From NCBI RefSeq assembly GCF_002284535.1, contig NZ_NPKH01000011.1, positions 385,115 to 449,114 on the forward strand: DNA of 64,000 nt. Reading direction: 5' to 3'. The notes below the pieces were generated by a model that worked only from the letters and a program-made list of their open reading frames with translations, made no database searches and was not told the DNA's origin. Shown in pieces: positions 46,167 through 55,908 of this stretch (within the stretch, counting starts at the first letter, position 1; every line of letters starts with the position of its first letter). Origin of the DNA: Mesorhizobium wenxiniae. Lineage in GTDB: Bacteria; Pseudomonadota; Alphaproteobacteria; Rhizobiales; Rhizobiaceae. A program made the translations under genes and the position numbers.

Positions 46167-48539
46167 ATGAACATTCTCGAACGCTATCACGCCATGGACT
46201 ACGGCCCGGCGCCGGAGGCCCGCTACGAGGCCGACGCGTGGCTCGCCGCGCGCGATTTTTCCAAAGCGCTGTTCATCGACGGCGACTGGAAGGCGGCCGG
46301 CGGCGGCAAGACCTTCGACACCAGCGATCCCGCGTCCGGCAAATTGCTGGCCAAGGTCTCGGATGCCGGTGCTGCCGATATCGGTGCGGCGGTTTCGGCC
46401 GCCACAAAAGCGCTGCCTAGATGGAGCGCCAGCTCCGGCTACAGCCGAGCCAAAGCGCTCTACGCCATCGGTCGCGCCATGCAGCGCCACCAGCGGCTGT
46501 TCGCGGTGCTGGAATCGATCGACAACGGCAAACCGATCCGCGAAAGCCGCGACATCGACGTGCCGCTGGCCATCCGCCATTTCATCCACCATGCCGGCTG
46601 GGCGCAGGCGCTGGACAAGGATTTTCCGGATCAGAAGGGCGTCGGCGTCGTCGGCCAGATCATCCCGTGGAATTTCCCGCTCTTGATGCTGGCCTGGAAG
46701 ATCGCGCCGGCGCTGGCCGCCGGCTGCACCGTGGTGCTCAAGCCGGCCGAGTTCACCCCGCTCACCGCCATCCTGTTCGCCGAGATCTGCGAACGATCAG
46801 GCGTGCCGAAGGGCGTCGTCAACATCGTCCACGGCGGGCCGGAGGCGGGTGCGGCAATCGTTAATCATCCCGGCATCCAGAAGATCGCCTTCACCGGCTC
46901 GTCCGAGGTCGGCAAGATCATCCGCAAAGCCACTGCCGGGTCGGGCAAGAAATTGTCGCTGGAACTTGGCGGCAAGTCGGCCTTCGTCGTCTTCGAGGAC
47001 GCCGATCTCGACAGCGCCGTCGAGGGACTGGTCGACGGCATCTGGTTCAACCAGGGCCAGGTCTGCTGTGCCGGCTCGCGCCTTTTGGTGCAGGAAGGCG
47101 TCGCCGAAGCCTTCATCGCCAAGGTCAAGACGCGGATGAGCCGGCTGCGCGTCGGCAGCCCGCTCGACAAGAACACCGATATCGGCCCGCTGGTCGACCT
47201 GACCCAGCTCCATCGCGTCAAGGGCCTGGTCGCCGAAGGCGCCAAACAGGGCGCCGTCTGCTGGCAGCCGGACGTGGCGCTGCCGACTTCCGGCTATTAT
47301 CACCTGCCGACGCTGGCGACAGGCGTTTCGCCGGCCAACATCCTGGCGCAGGAGGAGGTGTTCGGCCCGGTGCTGGCGACCATGACCTTCCGCAACACCG
47401 AGGAAGCGATCGAGCTCGCCAACAACACGCGCTACGGCCTGGCCGCCTCGGTGTGGAGCGACAATGTCAACCTTGCGCTGCACGTCGCGCCGCAATTGAA
47501 GGCCGGCGTCGTCTGGGTCAACGGCACCAACATGTTCGACGCCGCCTGCGGCTTCGGCGGCTACCGCGAGAGCGGTTTTGGCCGCGAAGGCGGGCGCGAG
47601 GGCATGTTCGAATATCTCTCGGCAAAACTGCCGCTCGGCCCGGCCATCAAGCCGGCAGTGGCTGCTGCCCAGTCGGTCGAGCGGTCGAATGGCGACACTA
47701 TCGATCGCACGGCAAAGCTGTTCATCGGCGGCAAGCAGGTCAGGCCGGACGGCAATTATTCGCTTGCCGTCGCCACCGCCAAGGGCAAGCTTGCCGGCGA
47801 GGTCGGTCTCGGCAGCCGCAAGGATATCCGCGACGCCGTCGCGGCTGCACGTGCCTGCAAGGGCTGGCCGGAGGCGACCGCCTACAATCGCAGCCAGGTG
47901 CTTTACTATCTGGCCGAAAACCTGTCCGGCCGTGCCGACGAGTTTGCGGCGCGTCTCACTGAGCTCACCGGCGCCACCGCCAAGGCGGCGCGCGAAGAGG
48001 TCGACCAGTCGATCGAGCGGCTGTTCCTCTATGCCGGCTTGGCCGACAAGTTCGAGGGCCGCGTCCACCAGCCGCCGGCCCGCGCCGTCACTTTGGCACT
48101 GCATGAGCCGGTCGGCGTCGTCGGCATCGTGGCACCCGACAATGCGCCCCTGCTCGGCCTGATCTCGCTGGCGGCGCCGGCGCTCGCCATGGGCAACACC
48201 GTCGTCGCGGTGCCATCCGAAAAATATCCGCTGCTTACCACCGATCTCTATCAGATCATCGAATATTCCGACGTTCCGGCCGGCGCCATCAACATCGTCA
48301 CCGGCCGCACCGCCGAGCTCACCGGCGTGCTGGCCAGGCACGACGATGTCGACGGGCTCTGGGTGTTCGCCGATGCCGAGACCTGCGCCAAGACCGAAGC
48401 CGACTCTGTCGGCAATCTCAAGCGCGTCTGGACCGGCAACGGCCGCAGCCTCGACTGGGCGTCGACCGAGGCCGCCGGCGATGCCTTCCTGCGCCGTGCC
48501 GTCGAGGTCAAGAACGTCTGGGTGCCCTACGGCGACTGA
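46167..48539 (+). CDS. two-domain aldehyde dehydrogenase
   Basis: The 790-residue protein has a full N-terminal aldehyde dehydrogenase (about 30-500): KPAEFTPLTA, FTGSSEVGKI, LELGGKSA and the nucleophile Cys in GQVCCAGS. A second, degenerate ALDH-like segment (about 515-790) starts with the ALDH substrate-binding pattern (VGIVAPDNAPLLG) but lacks its own nucleophile Cys. This form is known in rhizobial deo-type clusters. It probably oxidises acetaldehyde from DeoC. The start at 46167 has AGAGGAG upstream. Confidence 0.93.
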   Translation: MNILERYHAMDYGPAPEARYEADAWLAARDFSKALFIDGDWKAAGGGKTFDTSDPASGKLLAKVSDAGAADIGAAVSAATKALPRWSASSGYSRAKALYAIGRAMQRHQRLFAVLESIDNGKPIRESRDIDVPLAIRHFIHHAGWAQALDKDFPDQKGVGVVGQIIPWNFPLLMLAWKIAPALAAGCTVVLKPAEFTPLTAILFAEICERSGVPKGVVNIVHGGPEAGAAIVNHPGIQKIAFTGSSEVGKIIRKATAGSGKKLSLELGGKSAFVVFEDADLDSAVEGLVDGIWFNQGQVCCAGSRLLVQEGVAEAFIAKVKTRMSRLRVGSPLDKNTDIGPLVDLTQLHRVKGLVAEGAKQGAVCWQPDVALPTSGYYHLPTLATGVSPANILAQEEVFGPVLATMTFRNTEEAIELANNTRYGLAASVWSDNVNLALHVAPQLKAGVVWVNGTNMFDAACGFGGYRESGFGREGGREGMFEYLSAKLPLGPAIKPAVAAAQSVERSNGDTIDRTAKLFIGGKQVRPDGNYSLAVATAKGKLAGEVGLGSRKDIRDAVAAARACKGWPEATAYNRSQVLYYLAENLSGRADEFAARLTELTGATAKAAREEVDQSIERLFLYAGLADKFEGRVHQPPARAVTLALHEPVGVVGIVAPDNAPLLGLISLAAPALAMGNTVVAVPSEKYPLLTTDLYQIIEYSDVPAGAINIVTGRTAELTGVLARHDDVDGLWVFADAETCAKTEADSVGNLKRVWTGNGRSLDWASTEAAGDAFLRRAVEVKNVWVPYGD

Positions 48540-48726
48540 ACGGTCGCCATTCGCGCGGCGTCGGACGAGAAGCGTTCGGGCTTGACGACAGAAATGATGT
48601 TCTTTACCGAGAAAAAACATTTGCCCCTAAGCGAACAGGAATACAGGCGGCATGGGAGTGCCTATCTGGCACATTGCGCCTTGGCCGCGTGCCGGTAAAA
48701 CCCTGGCGGCCACAGAGGAGAAAAGC

Positions 48727-49458
48727 ATGGCGGATCTGGCAGGCAAGATCGTTGTCGTCACGGCGGCGGCACAGGGCATCGGCCGGGCGAGCGCGCTGGC
48801 TTTCGCCAGGGCGGGCGCTGTTGTCCACGCCACCGACATCAACGAGGTGATGCTCGCCGAACTCGGCAAGACGGCTGGCATCAGGACCCGCAAGCTCGAC
48901 GTGCTGAACGACGAGGCCGTGACCTCGGCCTTCGCCGAGATCGGCGCCGTCGACGTGCTGTTCAACTGCGCCGGCTTCGTCCATTCGGGCTCGATCCTCG
49001 AGATGAAGGACGCCGATCTCGACTTTGCTTTGGATCTCAATGTCCGCTCGATGGTCCGCACCATCCGCGCCGTGCTGCCCGGCATGCTGGAGCGCGGCGA
49101 CGGCTCGATCATCAACATGGCGTCGTTGGCGGGCTCGACCAAGGGCGTGCCCAACCGCTTCGTCTACGGCCTGACCAAGGCGGCCGTCATCGGCCTGACC
49201 AAATCGATTGCCGCCGATTATGTCGGCAAGGGCATTCGCTGCAACGCCATCTGCCCCGGCACGGTCGAAAGCCCGTCGCTGCAGGACCGCATGCATGCGC
49301 AGGGCGACTACGAGGCGGCCCGCGCTGCCTTCATCGCCCGCCAGCCGATGGGCCGCCTTGGCACGCCCGAGGAAATCGCCGATCTCGCCGTCTATCTGGC
49401 CGGCGCCACCTATACGTCGGGGCAGGCTTATAATATCGACGGTGGCTGGTCGATTTAA
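48727..49458 (+). CDS. short-chain dehydrogenase/reductase (2-keto-3-deoxy-L-fuconate dehydrogenase-like)
   Basis: The 243-residue SDR has the cofactor loop TAAAQGIGRA, DINE in place of the NADP-specific residue (so NAD is likely), NCAGFVH, and the catalytic YGLTK. Its sequence and pairing with the next gene fit dehydrogenases of L-fucose-type degradation, acting on 2-keto-3-deoxy-L-fuconate. The start at 48727 has AGAGGAG upstream. Substrate is inferred from the neighbour. Confidence 0.88.
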   Translation: MADLAGKIVVVTAAAQGIGRASALAFARAGAVVHATDINEVMLAELGKTAGIRTRKLDVLNDEAVTSAFAEIGAVDVLFNCAGFVHSGSILEMKDADLDFALDLNVRSMVRTIRAVLPGMLERGDGSIINMASLAGSTKGVPNRFVYGLTKAAVIGLTKSIAADYVGKGIRCNAICPGTVESPSLQDRMHAQGDYEAARAAFIARQPMGRLGTPEEIADLAVYLAGATYTSGQAYNIDGGWSI

Positions 49459-49487
49459 GCTCACCTCAATCAAGGAGAGAAATTGTA

Positions 49488-50333
49488 ATGAAACTGCTGC
49501 GCTATGGCGAGGCGGGGAGCGAACGCCCCGGCCTGCTCGATGCGGATGGGACGATCCGTGACCTCTCCGCCCATGTCACCGACATTGCCGGCAAGGCGCT
49601 CGACCCGGCATCGCTTGAGACATTGTCGAAGCTCGATCCGAAATCGCTGCCGGCGGTTCCCGGCAAGCCGCGGATCGGCGCCTGCGTCGCCGGGACCGGC
49701 AAGTTCATCTGCATCGGCCTGAACTATTCCGACCATGCCGCCGAGACCGGCGCCACGGTGCCGCCGGAGCCGATCATCTTCATGAAGGCGAGCTCGGCCA
49801 TCGTTGGACCGGACGACGACGTGCTGATCCCGCGCGGCTCTGTGAAGACCGATTGGGAGGTCGAGCTAGGCGTGGTTATCGGCAAGACCGCGAAATATGT
49901 CACCGAGGCCGAGGCGCTGGACTATGTCGCCGGCTACTGCGTCGCGCACGACGTTTCCGAACGCGCCTTCCAGGCCGAGCGTCAGGGCCAATGGACTAAG
50001 GGCAAGTCCTGCGACACCTTCGGGCCGATCGGCCCGTGGCTGGTGACCAAGGACGAAGTGAAAGACCCGCAGAACATCCCGATGTGGCTGAAAGTCAACG
50101 GCAAGACGATGCAGAACGGCTCGACCAAGACCATGGTCTATGGCGTCGCCTATCTGGTTTCCTATCTCAGCCAGTTCATGTCGCTGCATCCGGGCGACAT
50201 CATCTCGACCGGCACGCCGCCCGGCGTCGGCCTCGGCATGAAGCCGCCAGTGTTCCTGAAGCCCGGCGACGTCGTCGAGCTCGGCATCGAAGGGCTGGGC
50301 ATGCAGAGGCAGACGTTCAAGGCGGACGTATAG
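49488..50333 (+). CDS. fumarylacetoacetate hydrolase family protein
   Basis: The 281-residue protein has the FAH catalytic pattern: LNYSDHAAETG, PIIFMKASSAIVGP, DWEVELGVVIGK, CVAHDVSERAFQ and GDIISTGTPPGVG. The metal-binding Glu residues of the family are present. With the SDR upstream (30 bp gap) it fits hydrolysis of 2,4-diketo-3-deoxy-L-fuconate to pyruvate and L-lactate. Ureidoglycolate or homoprotocatechuate-type substrates are alternatives. Confidence 0.88.
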   Translation: MKLLRYGEAGSERPGLLDADGTIRDLSAHVTDIAGKALDPASLETLSKLDPKSLPAVPGKPRIGACVAGTGKFICIGLNYSDHAAETGATVPPEPIIFMKASSAIVGPDDDVLIPRGSVKTDWEVELGVVIGKTAKYVTEAEALDYVAGYCVAHDVSERAFQAERQGQWTKGKSCDTFGPIGPWLVTKDEVKDPQNIPMWLKVNGKTMQNGSTKTMVYGVAYLVSYLSQFMSLHPGDIISTGTPPGVGLGMKPPVFLKPGDVVELGIEGLGMQRQTFKADV

Positions 50334-50339
50334 GGGTCT

Positions 50340-50524
50340 TCCTTCTCCCCTTGTGGGAGAAGGAAGATCGGCGCGCAGCGCCGAGACGGATGAGGGGTGC
50401 TGGAAGATACGTGGCGAGAACACCGAAGGATTTTAGTCGCTTACGCCTTCAGCGTAGCGATCCTTCCAACACCCCTCATCCGACCGAGCTTCGCTCGGCC
50501 ACCTTCTCCCACAAGGGGAGAAGG
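50340..50524. repeat. long inverted repeat with CTTCTCCC hairpins
   Basis: Left arm 50340-50404 and right arm 50465-50524 form an imperfect long inverted repeat. It lies between convergent transcripts, so it could serve as a bidirectional terminator. No gene is seen in 50334-50538. Confidence 0.85.
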
Positions 50525-50538
50525 GGAGTCGGCACCAG

Positions 50539-51537
50539 CTACTTCAACACCTTCCCATCCGCCCCGAACCGGTACGTCTTTGCCGGATCCGGCGTCGCAT
50601 AAAGCGTGGCTCCCGTTTCGGCGTTGTAGACGCCGAAGATGCGCACGGTGATCAGCCCGGCCTTCTCGCAGTCGAGATAGAGGTTGGTGTCGGCGCCAAG
50701 ATGCTCGGCATGGACGACCGTGCCTTTCCAGGCGCCAGATTTCGCATCGACCGTCAGGTGCTCTGGACGGACGCCGATGGTCTTGGCCGTCTCGCCAAGC
50801 CTGGCGCCGTCGACGAAATTCATCTTTGGTGAGCCGATGAAGCCGGCGACGAATTCATTTGCCGGCGAATTATAAAGCTCCATCGGCCCGCCGATCTGCT
50901 CGATTTTTCCGGCGTTGAGCACGACGATCTTGTCGGCCAGCGTCATCGCCTCGACCTGGTCGTGGGTGACATAGATCATCGTCGCCTTCAGCCGGCGGTG
51001 CAATTGCGCGATCTCCAGCCTGGTGTTGACGCGCAGTGCTGCATCGAGGTTCGACAAAGGCTCGTCGAACAGGAAAAGCTTGGGCTCGCGCACCACGGCG
51101 CGGCCGATGGCGACGCGCTGGCGCTGGCCGCCTGACAGCTCGGCCGGACGCCTCGAGAGATAGGGTTCCAGCGACAGCATCGAGGAGGCGATGCCAATGC
51201 GGCGGTCGATCTCGGCCGCCGGCGTGCCCGCCTGCTTGAGGCCGAGGCCCATATTGTTCTTCACCGTCAGGTGCGGGTAGAGCGCGTAGGTCTGGAACAC
51301 CATGGCGATGCCGCGTTTGGCCGGCGGGGTTGCGGAGACGTCCGCGCCGTCGATGACCACGCGGCCCGAGGTCGAATCCTCCAGCCCGGCGATGACCCTG
51401 AGCAGCGTCGACTTGCCACAGCCGGAGGGGCCGACGAAGACGACGAATTCGCCATCGGTCACTTCGAGGTTGATGCCCTTCAGCACCTCGACCGGCCCAA
51501 AGGCCTTCTTCACATTCTCGATATTCAGCGAGCCCAC
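50539..51537 (-). CDS. ABC sugar transporter ATPase, UgpC/MsmK type
   Basis: The 332-residue ATPase has Walker [10 protein letters not shown], signature LSGGQRQRV, Walker [13 protein letters not shown] and a C-terminal regulatory TOBE domain (about 240-332). It is typical of sugar importers. It is the last gene of the operon murQ-SBP-permease-permease-oxidoreductase-ATPase. Confidence 0.95.
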   Translation of the reverse strand: MGSLNIENVKKAFGPVEVLKGINLEVTDGEFVVFVGPSGCGKSTLLRVIAGLEDSTSGRVVIDGADVSATPPAKRGIAMVFQTYALYPHLTVKNNMGLGLKQAGTPAAEIDRRIGIASSMLSLEPYLSRRPAELSGGQRQRVAIGRAVVREPKLFLFDEPLSNLDAALRVNTRLEIAQLHRRLKATMIYVTHDQVEAMTLADKIVVLNAGKIEQIGGPMELYNSPANEFVAGFIGSPKMNFVDGARLGETAKTIGVRPEHLTVDAKSGAWKGTVVHAEHLGADTNLYLDCEKAGLITVRIFGVYNAETGATLYATPDPAKTYRFGADGKVLK

Positions 51538-51568
51538 GGCTTCGTCCCTGTTCTAGAGTTTGACTGGT

Positions 51569-52630
51569 CTAGAGTCTGATTGGGGTGCCGCCGCGCACGC
51601 TCTCGTCGGCGGCAAGGCAGACGGCGAGCGACTTCACTGCGTCGTCCATATGGCGGGTCAGATCCAGATCCTGGCGGATCGCCTTGAGCAGAAAAGCCTG
51701 TTCGCGGTCGCAGAGATCCTGATGGCCGGGTTCGCCCTCCATCGACAGCAGCTCATCCGCTTTGGCGAACTTGCCGTCCGCGCCGGTCGCCGCGCTGTGC
51801 AGGCGGATGGTCGAGGTCTTGGTGTGGGTGTCGATGTCGTCGGATTTGACACCCTCTTTCATGACGATCGACACGCAGCCATTGGGCGAGATCACATCCT
51901 TCACGAAGAACGCGGTTTCCGAGATCATCGGCCCCCAGCCGGCCTCGTACCAGCCGACCGAACCGTCGTCGAACAGCACCTGCAGATGACCGTAATTATA
52001 CATCGAGGGCGCAATCTCGTCGGTCAGCCTCAGCCCCATGCCGCGCACCTCGACCGGCCTGGCGTCGGTGATCTGCAGCATCACGTCGAGATAGTGGACG
52101 CCGCAATCGACGATCGGCGACGTCGTCTGCATCAACTGCTTGTGCGTCTCCCAGCTATGGCCTGAGGATTGCTGGTTGAGGTTCATGCGGAACACGTAAG
52201 GACCACCCAGCTTGCGCGCCTCGGCGATCAGCCTGATCCAGGACGGGTGATGGCGCAGGATGTAGCCGATCACCAGCTTTTTGCCGTTGGCCTTGGCTGC
52301 CCCGACCACGCGTTTCGCATCCGCCACTGTCGTCGCCAGCGGCTTTTCGACGAAGACATGGCAGCCCGCCTCGAACGCCTTCACCGCATAGTCGGCATGG
52401 CTGTCGGAATAGGTGGCGATGCAGGCGACGTCGGGCCTCTCGTCGCGCAACGCCTCGTCAAAGGAACGCCTGATATCATACGCGGAAAGCCCGGCCGGCA
52501 GCGGCACGTCCGAACGGTTGATCATCGCCGCGATCTCAAACCCCGGATTGGTGTGATAGGCCAGCGCATGGCTGCGGCCCATATTGCCAAGCCCGGCAAC
52601 GACGACGCGAAGAGGTTTTTCGGCGCTCAC
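51569..52630 (-). CDS. Gfo/Idh/MocA family oxidoreductase
   Basis: The 353-residue protein has the N-terminal Rossmann motif VAGLGNMGRSHA, the ATYSDSHADYA segment and FVEKPLATT, with the EKP lysine. The start is GTG 52630, overlapping the permease stop by 4 bp. It would oxidise or epimerise a sugar. It sits inside an amino-sugar transporter operon, so the substrate may be the imported sugar or its derivative. Confidence 0.9.
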   Translation of the reverse strand: MSAEKPLRVVVAGLGNMGRSHALAYHTNPGFEIAAMINRSDVPLPAGLSAYDIRRSFDEALRDERPDVACIATYSDSHADYAVKAFEAGCHVFVEKPLATTVADAKRVVGAAKANGKKLVIGYILRHHPSWIRLIAEARKLGGPYVFRMNLNQQSSGHSWETHKQLMQTTSPIVDCGVHYLDVMLQITDARPVEVRGMGLRLTDEIAPSMYNYGHLQVLFDDGSVGWYEAGWGPMISETAFFVKDVISPNGCVSIVMKEGVKSDDIDTHTKTSTIRLHSAATGADGKFAKADELLSMEGEPGHQDLCDREQAFLLKAIRQDLDLTRHMDDAVKSLAVCLAADESVRGGTPIRL

Positions 52631-53466
52631 TTGACCGCTCCCGAAGTAATGCCGCGGATCAGTTGCCGCGAGAAGATGACGTAGAGGATCAGCACCGGCA
52701 TGATCGCCAGCGACAGTGCGGCCAAGATAGCGTTCCAGTTGGTGACGAACTGGCCGAGAAATAGCTGGGCGCCGAGCGTCACCGTCTTGGTCTCCTCCGA
52801 CGGCGCCAGGATCAACGGGAACCACAGATCGTTCCAGATCGGGATCATGGTGAAGACCGCGACCGTCGCCATCGATGGCCGGACCAGCGGCAGCACCAGC
52901 CGGAAGAAGATGGTGTATTCTGACAGGCCGTCGATGCGCCCGGCATTCTTCAGATCGTCGGACACCTGCTTCATGAATTCCGACAGGATGAAGACGGCGA
53001 GTGGCAGGCCTTGCGCCGTATAAACCAGGATCAGCGCCGTCAGCGTGTTGACCAGCCCGCTCGCCACCATCAGCTGCAGGATGGCGACGGTGCCGAGGCG
53101 GATCGGGATCATGATGCCGAGCGCCAGGTAGAGTCCCATCAGCGAATTGCCGCGGAAGCGGTATTCCGACAGCGCGAACGCGGCCATCGCGCCGAACAGC
53201 AGCACGAAGAACAGCGAAGCGACGGTGACGACAAGGCTGTTCTGGAAATAGTGGATGAAATCGCCCTGGCCGATCACGGTGGTGTAGCCGATGAGGTCGA
53301 AGGTTTTCGGGGTCGGCGGCGCCAGCGGCGCGCCGAAGATCGCCGCGCGCGACTTGAACGAATTGACGATGACGATGATCACCGGAAACAGCGCGATCAC
53401 CGTGTAGGTCAACAGCACCGCATGGGCGCCGATGGTGCGGGGCAGGGAGCTGGTTGCCGTGCTCAT
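52627..53466 (-). CDS. ABC sugar transporter permease (MalG type)
   Basis: The 279-residue permease has six membrane helices and the MalG-type EAA loop (AGRIDGLSEYTIFFRLVLPL). It starts at ATG 53466, followed by a hydrophobic first helix. It overlaps the oxidoreductase start by 4 bp and pairs with the MalF-type permease upstream. Confidence 0.94.
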   Translation of the reverse strand: MSTATSSLPRTIGAHAVLLTYTVIALFPVIIVIVNSFKSRAAIFGAPLAPPTPKTFDLIGYTTVIGQGDFIHYFQNSLVVTVASLFFVLLFGAMAAFALSEYRFRGNSLMGLYLALGIMIPIRLGTVAILQLMVASGLVNTLTALILVYTAQGLPLAVFILSEFMKQVSDDLKNAGRIDGLSEYTIFFRLVLPLVRPSMATVAVFTMIPIWNDLWFPLILAPSEETKTVTLGAQLFLGQFVTNWNAILAALSLAIMPVLILYVIFSRQLIRGITSGAVK

Positions 53467-53476
53467 GTCTGGCGCC

Positions 53477-54400
53477 TCAGAACTGGTAGCGACGCAGGCG
53501 CGTCTGGACGAGGAACAGGTAGACGCAGACGCCGCCAAGGATGATCAGGAACATCATCGTGGCGATCGCCGCGCCCATATTGGGATCGCCGACCTGCAGC
53601 TGGAAACCGAAGAAGGCGCGGTAGAGGAAGGTGCCGAGGATATCGGTCGAATAGTTCGGCCCGGCCAGCGCGCCTTGCGCCGTGTAGATCAGGTCGAAGG
53701 CGTTGAAATTGCCGACGAAGGTCAGGATCGAGATGATGCCGATCGACGGCAGGATCAGCGGCAGCTTGATCTTCCAGAACTGAGACATGCCGGTGACGCC
53801 GTCGCATTCGGCCGCTTCGATCACCTCGTCGGGAATGGACAGCAATGCCGCATAGATCAGCATCATCGGGATGCCGACGAACTGCCACACGGAGATCAGG
53901 CTGAGCGTGGTTAGCGCATATTGCTCCTTGCCCAGCCACGGCGTGAACAGGCTTTTCAGGCCGACAAGATCCATCAGATTCGGCGCCACGCCCCACAGCG
54001 GCGACAGGATCAGCTTCCAGGCGAAGCCAACGATGACGAAGGACAGGATCGTGGGGACGAAGATCGCCGTACGGTAGAACGCCGAGAATCTCAGCCTCGG
54101 GCTGGACAGCAGCGCCGCCAGAAGCACACCGATCGGGTTCTGCACTACCATGTGGATGATGAAGAACCAGACATTGTTCCTCAGCGCATTCCAGAAGCCC
54201 ACGGACCAGTTAGGGTCGCCGAACAGCGTGCGGAAGTTGTCCAGCCCGACGAAAAGCTGGGACTGGTTGATGTTGCGGAACAGCGCGAGCTGCAGCGTGC
54301 CGGCCAGAGGCAGGATCATGATCGCCGTATAGACCAGCACCGCCGGCGCCAGGAAGACGACGATATGCCAGCGGAACGGTCGTTTCGGTGCTGCGGCCAT
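53477..54400 (-). CDS. ABC sugar transporter permease (MalF type)
   Basis: The 307-residue permease has six membrane helices and the EAA-type loop EAAECDGVTGMSQFWKIKLP, as in MalF-family sugar permeases. It is 10 bp upstream of the MalG-type gene. A 246-bp gap with a repeat element separates it from the binding-protein gene. Confidence 0.94.
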   Translation of the reverse strand: MAAAPKRPFRWHIVVFLAPAVLVYTAIMILPLAGTLQLALFRNINQSQLFVGLDNFRTLFGDPNWSVGFWNALRNNVWFFIIHMVVQNPIGVLLAALLSSPRLRFSAFYRTAIFVPTILSFVIVGFAWKLILSPLWGVAPNLMDLVGLKSLFTPWLGKEQYALTTLSLISVWQFVGIPMMLIYAALLSIPDEVIEAAECDGVTGMSQFWKIKLPLILPSIGIISILTFVGNFNAFDLIYTAQGALAGPNYSTDILGTFLYRAFFGFQLQVGDPNMGAAIATMMFLIILGGVCVYLFLVQTRLRRYQF

Positions 54401-54456
54401 GCGTTCGGTCCCCGCCGATCAGGTTCTTGCAATTGCCGCCAAGGTGCGCGGCGCAT

Positions 54457-54628
54457 CCCTCCCCCTTGAGGGGAGGGTGCCTCGCGGAGCGAGGCGGGTG
54501 GGGTCGGCCAAGGCAGTGCGCCATCGTGGTATCGACCGTGCTTTCCAGCAACGATCAGGTCGCAGCCTGCCTCCACCAACCCCCTCTGTCGCTTTCGGCG
54601 ACATCTCCCCCTCAAGGGGGGAGATCGC
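54457..54628. repeat. inverted CTCCCCCTT/AAGGGGGGAG repeat in an ABC operon
   Basis: The arm at about 54457-54504 and the one at about 54577-54628 are inverted relative to each other. Smaller hairpins such as CTCCCCTTGAGGGGAG occur inside. The element lies between the binding-protein and MalF genes of one operon, so the mRNA would fold here. Higher expression of the binding-protein gene than of the permeases is a known effect of such hairpins in Mal-type operons; it is inferred here. Confidence 0.7.
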
Positions 54629-54646
54629 AGCGCTCTGCCTTGGCTC

Positions 54647-55906
54647 TTACTTCGCCGGCTTGTACCAGCTGTCCAGGCCGTCCTGCAGCTTCTTGGCGGC
54701 AGCTTCCGGCGTGACCGTGCCGTTGATGACGTTGGCCGATTCAACCCACGTCTCGTTCTCGAGGTTCGGCGTACCGCGCCCCAGGATCTGGTAGGTCGAA
54801 CGGATCGTCGGCTTGCACTTGTCGCGCCAGGAAACGAATTCCTGGGCCAGTGGGTCTTCCATCTTCACCGGGGTGTTGTTCAGGCTGAAGAAGCCCGGCA
54901 GCGCGTTGGCGTAGATGGTGGCGAAATCCGGCGAGGCGACCCATGTCAGGAAGGTCTTGGCCGCATCCGCGTTCTTCGAGGCCGCATTGAGGCCCATGCC
55001 GATGTCGGTATGGTCGGAGATGTAGCAGGTGTCGCCGGCCTTCTGCACCGGCGGCGGGAATGCGCCCATCTTGAACTGAGCCTGGGTGTTGAACAGCGCG
55101 ATCTCCCAAGAGCCGGCCGGGTAGATGGCGGCACGGCCGAGCGTGAATAGGTTCTGGCTGTCAGGATAGGTCTGCGCCTCGAAGCCGTCGCCGAGATAGG
55201 GCTTCCACTTGGCGAGTTCGGCAAACGGCGCTACCCACTGCGGGTCGGTCAGCTTCTGCTCGCCCTTGATCAGCGCCAAACGGCCTTCTTCGCCCTTCCA
55301 GTAGTTCGGGCCGATGTTCTGGTAGCCCATGGTCGCGGCTTCCCAGAGATCCTTGGTGCCCATCGCCATCGGGATGTAGGTGCCGTCGGCCTTGATCTTG
55401 TCGAGCGCGGCGTAGAACTCCTCGTTCGTCGTCGGCACCTTGATGCCGAGCTGGTCGAAGGCGTCCTTGTTGTAGATGAAGCCGTGGATGACGGAAGCCA
55501 TCGGCACGCAGAAGCTGGCCTTGCCGTCGTCGGTCTGCCAGGCGGCCTTGGCGACGTCGGAAAAATTCTCCATGCCGGGCAGCGTCGAAATATCGGCGAG
55601 GTTGCCCTTCTTGAAGAGTTCCAGGGACTTGTCGAACGGGCGGCAGGTGATCAGGTCGCCCGCCGAGCCGGCGGCGAGCTTGGCGCCGAGCGCGGCGTCA
55701 TATTCGGTCGGCGCCGAAGGCGCGAACACCACCTTGATGCCCGGGTTCTTGGCCTCAAAAGCCGGGATCAACTTGTCCTTCCAGATGGCGAGGTCGTCGC
55801 CGCGCCAGCTTTCGATATTGAGCGTTACGTCTTGGGCATAACCCATTCCGGCGGAGCCGAGAATGCTGGTGCCGAGAAGAAGTGCCGTCAGTAGTTTCGT
55901 TGTCAT
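54647..55906 (-). CDS. ABC sugar transporter substrate-binding protein
   Basis: The 419-residue binding protein has a signal peptide (cleavage near GYAQ-DV, residue about 25) and a family 1 sugar-binding fold: SWRGDDLAIWKDKLIPAFEA and the KNPGIKVVF segment. With MurQ directly upstream (2 bp) it probably binds an amino sugar or a peptidoglycan or chitin fragment. Confidence 0.92.
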   Translation of the reverse strand: MTTKLLTALLLGTSILGSAGMGYAQDVTLNIESWRGDDLAIWKDKLIPAFEAKNPGIKVVFAPSAPTEYDAALGAKLAAGSAGDLITCRPFDKSLELFKKGNLADISTLPGMENFSDVAKAAWQTDDGKASFCVPMASVIHGFIYNKDAFDQLGIKVPTTNEEFYAALDKIKADGTYIPMAMGTKDLWEAATMGYQNIGPNYWKGEEGRLALIKGEQKLTDPQWVAPFAELAKWKPYLGDGFEAQTYPDSQNLFTLGRAAIYPAGSWEIALFNTQAQFKMGAFPPPVQKAGDTCYISDHTDIGMGLNAASKNADAAKTFLTWVASPDFATIYANALPGFFSLNNTPVKMEDPLAQEFVSWRDKCKPTIRSTYQILGRGTPNLENETWVESANVINGTVTPEAAAKKLQDGLDSWYKPAK

Positions 55907-55908
55907 GC

